DNA from: Cyanobacteria bacterium UBA8803
Lineage (GTDB): Bacteria > Cyanobacteriota > Cyanobacteriia > Cyanobacteriales > Coleofasciculaceae
DNA length: 9,508 bases
Assembly: GCA_003505715.1 (NCBI GenBank)
Contig: DNXU01000208.1
Coordinates: forward strand, 36,099 to 45,606
Direction: 5' to 3'
How positions within the stretch are numbered: position 1 is the first letter of the stretch; each line of letters opens with the position of its first letter. A program made the translations under genes and the position numbers. Shown piece by piece: positions 5,907 through 9,508 of this stretch. The notes under the pieces are model-generated. The model was not told the origin of the DNA. It saw nothing but the letters and a program-made list of their open reading frames with translations, and ran no database searches.

Positions 5907-6896
5907 TTAGGGTTTGGAAAGTTGAATAATTAGATCGGAATTTGCCCGATCTGGACTAGGTTGAGGTAGGTGCGGAATCAGCACATCACCGTTCTTGAGT
6001 AATTGAATTTTCTGGCGTGCTTTTTGCTGCCGCTGCACCAAGGCTGCTGATTTAAAAAGTACTACCTTGGCATTGCTATTGCCCAATAAAGCCGGAGGTA
6101 TGTCCTCAGTTGTGAATGCTGTAGCGTTCACTTTGGTAAAGTTTACCTGGGTACGCTGGTCTTCTGTAAAACCCGTATCTAACACAGCCAGCTGCTGCAA
6201 TTCCGGATCGGTGTATTTATTGGCTACCACGTAATATTTTAATATTTCCTCCTTAGCAGCAAAGGCGATCGCGAATTCAGGAGCTGTATCATAAAAGTTA
6301 CTGTCAATCTCAATTTCTATGACACTAAAAATACCTTGCCGCTGCAACTCAGTATCGGAGTAATAATTGACAGTTTCTGTATTTCCGGGATAGGATTCTT
6401 CTACACTATAGATGCCCGCTGCTTGACCAGTGATATCGTAAGAAACGGTTGAACGGTTATTCGTAGTAGTGATGGTATCTGTTTGCAGCACCTGACCTCG
6501 GACATCTTTTAGGATCGCCGTTACAGGTCGTACAGTTTTAGTCAGCCGATGGCTGAATATCTGTCCCACCAACGTCATACTTTCAACCGCAGCCAGTGCC
6601 TTAGGGTTAGTCGCATTCCGGTAGATAGGAGTAGATGAATTGAAATTGAAGTCGGTAAAGTTGCTGAAGAAAGGATTGAGCAGTTTTAAGCCGATCCGCA
6701 AGGTTTTTTCCGCCAGCGAAACCGTTTCATCCCCTTCAAATAATACATACAACTTACCATCCTGCCTCTGCACTATCAGTTTGCCGTTTCTCAGCAGTTG
6801 TGCCGTATCGGCAGGAATAATAAAACTGAAATCTTTACAGACTTCATTATAGTAAGCATGGGATATGCTTACTGTGAATAAGATATGGAACCGCAT
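5907..6896 (-). CDS. uncharacterised 329-aa CIS-associated protein
   Basis: I do not recognise the family. The protein is beta-strand rich with no obvious signal peptide or membrane helix. The N-terminus (MRFHILFTVSISHAYYNEVC, 1-20, then DFSFIIPADTAQLLRNGKLI, 22-41) alternates hydrophobic and polar residues. The middle contains VTAILKDVRGQVLQTDTI (125-142) and AAGIYSVEESYP (159-170), which read like an Ig-like or carboxypeptidase-regulatory-like beta-sandwich. The C-terminus is basic then proline-containing (RQQKARQKIQLLKNGDVLIPHLPQP, 289-313 region). It sits between the DUF4255 cap gene and the sheath gene, 12 bp before the latter, so a structural or assembly role at the cap/sheath end of the particle is a reasonable inference. 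An AAGGA lies about 11 nt before the ATG at 6896. Confidence 0.75.
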   Translation of the reverse strand: MRFHILFTVSISHAYYNEVCKDFSFIIPADTAQLLRNGKLIVQRQDGKLYVLFEGDETVSLAEKTLRIGLKLLNPFFSNFTDFNFNSSTPIYRNATNPKALAAVESMTLVGQIFSHRLTKTVRPVTAILKDVRGQVLQTDTITTTNNRSTVSYDITGQAAGIYSVEESYPGNTETVNYYSDTELQRQGIFSVIEIEIDSNFYDTAPEFAIAFAAKEEILKYYVVANKYTDPELQQLAVLDTGFTEDQRTQVNFTKVNATAFTTEDIPPALLGNSNAKVVLFKSAALVQRQQKARQKIQLLKNGDVLIPHLPQPSPDRANSDLIIQLSKP

Positions 6897-6922
6897 GGTT
6901 AATTAAATCCTTGCCGATACCA

Positions 6923-6936
6923 TGGGCAATTGCCCA
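6923..6936. promoter_or_regulatory. 14-bp perfect palindrome, possible operator
   Basis: TGGGCAATTGCCCA is a perfect inverted repeat centred at 6929/6930. It begins 27 bp upstream of the start codon of the 329-aa gene, in a non-coding gap. It may bind a dimeric regulator or form a small stem in the leader RNA. No regulator is encoded in the window, so the function is open. Confidence 0.4.
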
Positions 6937-7004
6937 CAAAGAAAGGATAAAAATATTTCTTCCTCTTTCTCCTCGCCCTCGCTCTATTTTCAATTTAGAC
7001 ACCA

Positions 7005-7056
7005 TGAGCTTGCGCTCACCAGGAAGGATGAAAATCCTTCTGCTCCTGTTCAGGAG
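7005..7056. other. three consecutive small hairpins in the intergenic leader
   Basis: Three inverted repeats follow one another: TGAGC-TTGC-GCTCA (7005-7018), GAAGGAT-GAAA-ATCCTTC (7023-7040) and CTCCTG-TT-CAGGAG (7043-7056). They lie between the DUF4255 stop and the 329-aa gene, with spacers of only 4 and 2 bases. None is followed by a T-run in the transcript direction, so they do not look like an intrinsic terminator. They may be an RNA-processing or mRNA-stability element, or a degenerate dispersed repeat. Apart from these hairpins and the palindrome at 6923-6936, the 223-bp gap shows no gene. Confidence 0.5.
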
Positions 7057-7119
7057 TTTCTTACTTTCAGATGAGGCACTAAGATACTCTTACTGTTAAT
7101 GATATACGCAACTACAGGA

Positions 7120-7689
7120 TTATTGGCTGTGAAGATTTGTGTTGATTTTTGTGAGCGCAGGCTTAATTGCTATGGCAGTCTCATCCTGTAGAGCAACCAT
7201 CCGTACTTTGTATATAACAGATGGCAGGTATTTAGCACCGACAAAAGCCCATACCTGGTTTAATTGCTCGTAGTTTAGGGATTGCAGTTCTACTGACAGT
7301 TTGTGAATGCGTGAGGCAAGCGCGGGATATACTTCTGAGGTAAAAGCAGGATGGGTCTGAAAATAGGTCAAAACGTAGGAGATATACTTGAGCGCCTGAT
7401 CGTATTGTTTGAAGTTAGCAGCAAATAGCACATAAAGGTTAAGTTTTAATTCAGGATCTAACACGACATGTTGCCCGTTTGTATAAGTATGTTCGGGCAG
7501 ATGGGATTTGAAGATCCGCTCCTCTTCTATGTTGATCACAGAAACCCCAATAGTCTCTGCCTCAAAAGCATATTTACCTGTATCATCTACCAGCTTACTC
7601 ATCTCCACCTTGACCAGGTTTGAACCAGTTTGGGTCAGTAAGTAAGTATTCAATTCATCTTTAAGGAACTTAAGCACCAGGTCTAACAT
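7120..7689 (-). CDS. cis16: DUF4255 / Pvc16_N tube-terminator (cap) protein
   Basis: This 189-aa protein has the DUF4255 (Pvc16 N-terminal) pattern. It opens with a helix (MLDLVLKFLKDELNTYL), followed by AETIGVSVINIEEER at 44-58 and VVLDPELKLNLYVLFAANF at 75-93. A helix follows (YDQALKYISYVLTYFQ, 96-111), then the ELQSLNYEQLNQVWAFVGAKY block at 134-154. Afp16/Pvc16 relatives cap the end of tube and sheath distal to the baseplate and set particle length. Here it is the first structural gene of the locus, 80 bp after the kinase-like gene and preceded by a promoter candidate. No clear Shine-Dalgarno sequence is visible before the ATG. The family call is strong; the capping role is taken from homologues. 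Confidence 0.92.
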   Translation of the reverse strand: MLDLVLKFLKDELNTYLLTQTGSNLVKVEMSKLVDDTGKYAFEAETIGVSVINIEEERIFKSHLPEHTYTNGQHVVLDPELKLNLYVLFAANFKQYDQALKYISYVLTYFQTHPAFTSEVYPALASRIHKLSVELQSLNYEQLNQVWAFVGAKYLPSVIYKVRMVALQDETAIAIKPALTKINTNLHSQ

Positions 7690-7725
7690 ATTGTTTTAAG
7701 GGCTTCAGCTTGAAACCAAAATACA

Positions 7726-7755
7726 ATTATAATAATTGGTTATATAGTCTGACCA
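7726..7755 (-). promoter_or_regulatory. candidate sigma-70-type promoter for the CIS genes, with palindrome over the -10
   Basis: On the minus strand a consensus TATAAT (7731-7726) is preceded, after an 18-bp spacer, by TGGTCA (7755-7750, four of six matches to TTGACA). Transcription would start around 7719, about 30 nt before the DUF4255 ATG at 7689. A 15-bp perfect AT-rich inverted repeat, CAATTAT-A-ATAATTG (7724-7738, plus strand), covers the -10 box and is a plausible repressor site. The placement between the kinase-like gene and the first structural gene suggests the CIS genes can be transcribed independently of the kinase-like gene. Confidence 0.5.
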
Positions 7756-7769
7756 GATAATTTCCGGCA

Positions 7770-9479
7770 TCAGTGTGTAGATGGCAGATTAATTTGCTGC
7801 TTGCGCGTATACTCGACAATTTTTAACTGAGCCTTAGTATGGGCAGGCGTATCGGGCGGAATTTGTTTGAGATAGGCGATCGCGCCTGTAAAATCATGAA
7901 GTGCAGCCCGGTTATAAGCTTGCTGTAACAAATGGTCTGCTTTGACTAAGCGCTTGAATTTGTATTCTGAAATTTTTTCTTGCACTTTTGGGTATATCTT
8001 TGTACCACGCGGCACCCGTTGTAAAGTCTTTAAGGCACCGGAGAAATCTTTCTCAACAGCTTGGTCGTAAGCCTGCTGTAATATATAGTAAGCTTCTCGA
8101 TCCAGATGAGTTTGGGCTTGGTTAACCATGGGAGCCATTTTTTGCTGCCAAAAGGCAATATTAGGAGTATGATTTGCCCGTGCGACTACCTCTGACCACC
8201 TCGATTGGGCATAGGCTTTTTTAACAGACTCATATTGAGCTTTGGCCTTTTGCCAATTTTGCTGCCACTGAGTACTAATAGTTTTAGCTTCTGGATAAGC
8301 AGAACTTTCAGGCGCAACGGACTGAGTGAGAGTAAGGGCGGCATGGAGTTCTCCAGCTTGATATTTTTGCTCGGCTTGTACCAGAGTTGCTACCCCCGGA
8401 TCGGGTGTATTGAACTCCTTGAGCAAGTAACCGCTAACTCCACTCACTAAGGCAACGGATGTTGCTACACCTGCTGTGGGTATTCCCCCAAAATGAGAGG
8501 TTTTCTTTGGGCAAGCAGGCGCAGCAGGAGAAGTTTTGGGGGTAGATTGAGGAGTTGCTGGTGCAGCGATAGACCTTTTATTTGTCGTGTCTTTAACACC
8601 AGGATGGGAGGGAGGTTTAAGTGGAATCTCTAACGGTGTAGTCGGTTCAGGATCGCTTAAGGCTTGGAGTGCCTCTACCACATCAATCGTAAACTTGTAA
8701 CGGTCTTGGAAGTTGTAGCGTACCATTTGATTAATAATGGCAGCGAAGCGATCGCTAACTCCGGCGTGCTGCTGCCAAAAAATCTCCCCAGTCTGAGAGT
8801 TCTTCAGTTCCATCGGATTAAGTCCCGTCAGAGCCTGAATCGCCATCAATCCTAGAGCATAAATATCACCGCTCTGATGCTGAATAGCTTTGAATTGGGT
8901 GGGCAACATCTTGATGGTACTCAAGTCAGCTAAAACCAGCTTTTTATCCTGCTGTCGTCTAATCAGATGGTGCGGCTGAAGGTGGCAATGGATTGCCCCT
9001 TGGAGATGCACGAAGCCCAGAATTTCCAGAACTTCCTGTAACATTTGGATGGTCTGGTTTTCGTTCCAGCATTGACCCAGAGCTATTTCGGCACTAAGAG
9101 GTTGCCCCTCTACAAACTCTTGCACTAAGTAAAATCCGTGCTTCACCTCTAGACAATCTAAAAGCTTAGCAATGCGGTCATGCTGGCCTAGAGCAGCCAT
9201 AATTTCCGCTGAGGGATTAAACAAATTTTTGATCGCCAGCTGTCCATCAGGTTCCTGACTAACAGGCTGGAGTAGTTTAACAAAACACCATGGGTTGTCC
9301 GGTTGGTAAGTGTCGGCAGCGATATAGGACTGAGCAGAACCCACGCCCTCCACAACTTTAATTACTTGATACCGTCCATCTTGCCCCAGCTGTTTTGCTA
9401 CTTTCTTGGTGCTTGACGCTAATCTCGACATACACTCTACAGCAACGTATGGTGACGGTGATGTCCCTGCCAAGCTCAA
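7770..9479 (-). CDS. membrane pseudokinase with C-terminal TPR-like repeats (start uncertain)
   Basis: This 569-aa protein has a Ser/Thr-kinase-like domain at about 37-275, a Pro/Ser/Thr-rich linker (about 277-328), a candidate membrane segment (about 337-353, GVATSVALVSGVSGYLL) and TPR-like helical repeats. The domain looks catalytically dead. The HRDLKPxN loop reads HCHLQPHH (164-171), so the base Asp, the Lys and the Asn are replaced by His166, Gln168 and His171. The glycine loop is degraded (EGVGSAQS, 44-51), DFG is DLS (185-187), and the activation segment is very short with no APE. Lys68 and Glu92 at the beta3-Lys/alphaC-Glu positions remain. The C-terminus has two similar 44-residue repeats (463-506, 514-557) with period 51 and weaker copies at about 364-405 and 415-455. 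The TTG at 9479 and ATG at 9431 (Met17) are both possible starts; the frame stays open to the window edge. A role in regulating or anchoring the CIS is inferred only from adjacency. Confidence 0.85.
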   Translation of the reverse strand: MSLAGTSPSPYVAVECMSRLASSTKKVAKQLGQDGRYQVIKVVEGVGSAQSYIAADTYQPDNPWCFVKLLQPVSQEPDGQLAIKNLFNPSAEIMAALGQHDRIAKLLDCLEVKHGFYLVQEFVEGQPLSAEIALGQCWNENQTIQMLQEVLEILGFVHLQGAIHCHLQPHHLIRRQQDKKLVLADLSTIKMLPTQFKAIQHQSGDIYALGLMAIQALTGLNPMELKNSQTGEIFWQQHAGVSDRFAAIINQMVRYNFQDRYKFTIDVVEALQALSDPEPTTPLEIPLKPPSHPGVKDTTNKRSIAAPATPQSTPKTSPAAPACPKKTSHFGGIPTAGVATSVALVSGVSGYLLKEFNTPDPGVATLVQAEQKYQAGELHAALTLTQSVAPESSAYPEAKTISTQWQQNWQKAKAQYESVKKAYAQSRWSEVVARANHTPNIAFWQQKMAPMVNQAQTHLDREAYYILQQAYDQAVEKDFSGALKTLQRVPRGTKIYPKVQEKISEYKFKRLVKADHLLQQAYNRAALHDFTGAIAYLKQIPPDTPAHTKAQLKIVEYTRKQQINLPSTH

Positions 9480-9487
9480 AGTTTTGG

Positions 9488-9502
9488 CCCCCCCCCCCCC
9501 CC
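9488..9502. repeat. 15-base homopolymer (C on plus, G on minus) upstream of the kinase-like gene
   Basis: Fifteen consecutive C residues on the plus strand, followed by ACCCTT to the window end, lie 9 bp upstream of the TTG start of the pseudokinase gene and in its open frame. Such tracts change length by slippage and can switch genes on and off. A homopolymer this close to a sequence end can also mark an assembly break or a sequencing artefact. Confidence 0.9.
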
Positions 9503-9508
9503 ACCCTT

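Noticed and set aside
7005..7056. Rho-independent terminator after the cap gene
   Set aside because: The hairpins are weak and none is followed by a T-run in the direction of transcription.
6911..7099. 62-codon plus-strand open frame in the gap between cap gene and 329-aa gene
   Set aside because: It lies opposite to all neighbours and spans the hairpin region. Its predicted protein (Pro/Ser/Leu/Arg-rich) has no recognisable domain and there is no ribosome-binding site; treated as chance.
87..7689. Contractile-tailed prophage remnant
   Set aside because: No capsid, portal, terminase, integrase or lysis gene is visible, and DUF4255 plus DUF5908 are typical of eCIS rather than phages.

Overview
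The window is almost entirely coding on the minus strand. It carries the structural core of an extracellular-type contractile injection system (eCIS), a phage-tail-like machine with a contractile sheath, inner tube, spike and baseplate. Six copies of the octamer GCGATCGC (HIP1) in 9.5 kb, together with the gene families, point to a cyanobacterium. A heptamer tandem repeat of the kind common in filamentous cyanobacteria agrees with this. In cyanobacteria such loci are known from the thylakoid-anchored CIS (tCIS) of Anabaena. The sequence cannot show whether this one is membrane-anchored, free or secreted.

In the direction of transcription (right to left) the layout is as follows. (1) At 7770-9479 lies a protein-kinase-like gene whose catalytic residues are largely lost, followed by a candidate membrane segment and TPR-like repeats. 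Its upstream end runs into a 15-base poly-G/C tract at the window edge. (2) An 80-bp gap holds a good candidate promoter with an AT-rich palindrome over its -10 box. (3) At 7120-7689 is a DUF4255/Pvc16_N cap protein. (4) A 223-bp gap contains a 14-bp perfect palindrome and three consecutive small hairpins. (5) At 5907-6896 is a 329-aa protein I cannot assign. (6) At 4497-5894 is the sheath. (7) A 185-bp gap carries twelve copies of a 7-bp repeat just upstream of the tube genes. (8) Two tube paralogues (3874-4311 and 3428-3874, stop and start overlapping by 1 base) are followed by a 53-aa DUF5908-like gene (3263-3424), a LysM baseplate protein (2588-3259), a VgrG-like spike (843-2585), a PAAR tip (554-832) and a gp25-like baseplate protein (87-536). 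A possible next gene enters at the left edge.

The genes from the first tube to gp25 are separated by at most 17 bp and form one operon-like block. The three larger gaps divide the locus into cap / 329-aa protein plus sheath / tube-to-baseplate segments, and each gap holds repeat or palindromic DNA that could tune expression. The expected remaining parts (gpJ-like baseplate component, fibre, tape measure, AAA+ ATPase, cargo) are not seen and would lie beyond the left edge or elsewhere. The most unusual items are the pseudokinase beside the CIS genes, the heptamer repeat in the tube leader, the unassigned 329-aa protein and the poly-G tract at the start of the kinase-like gene.
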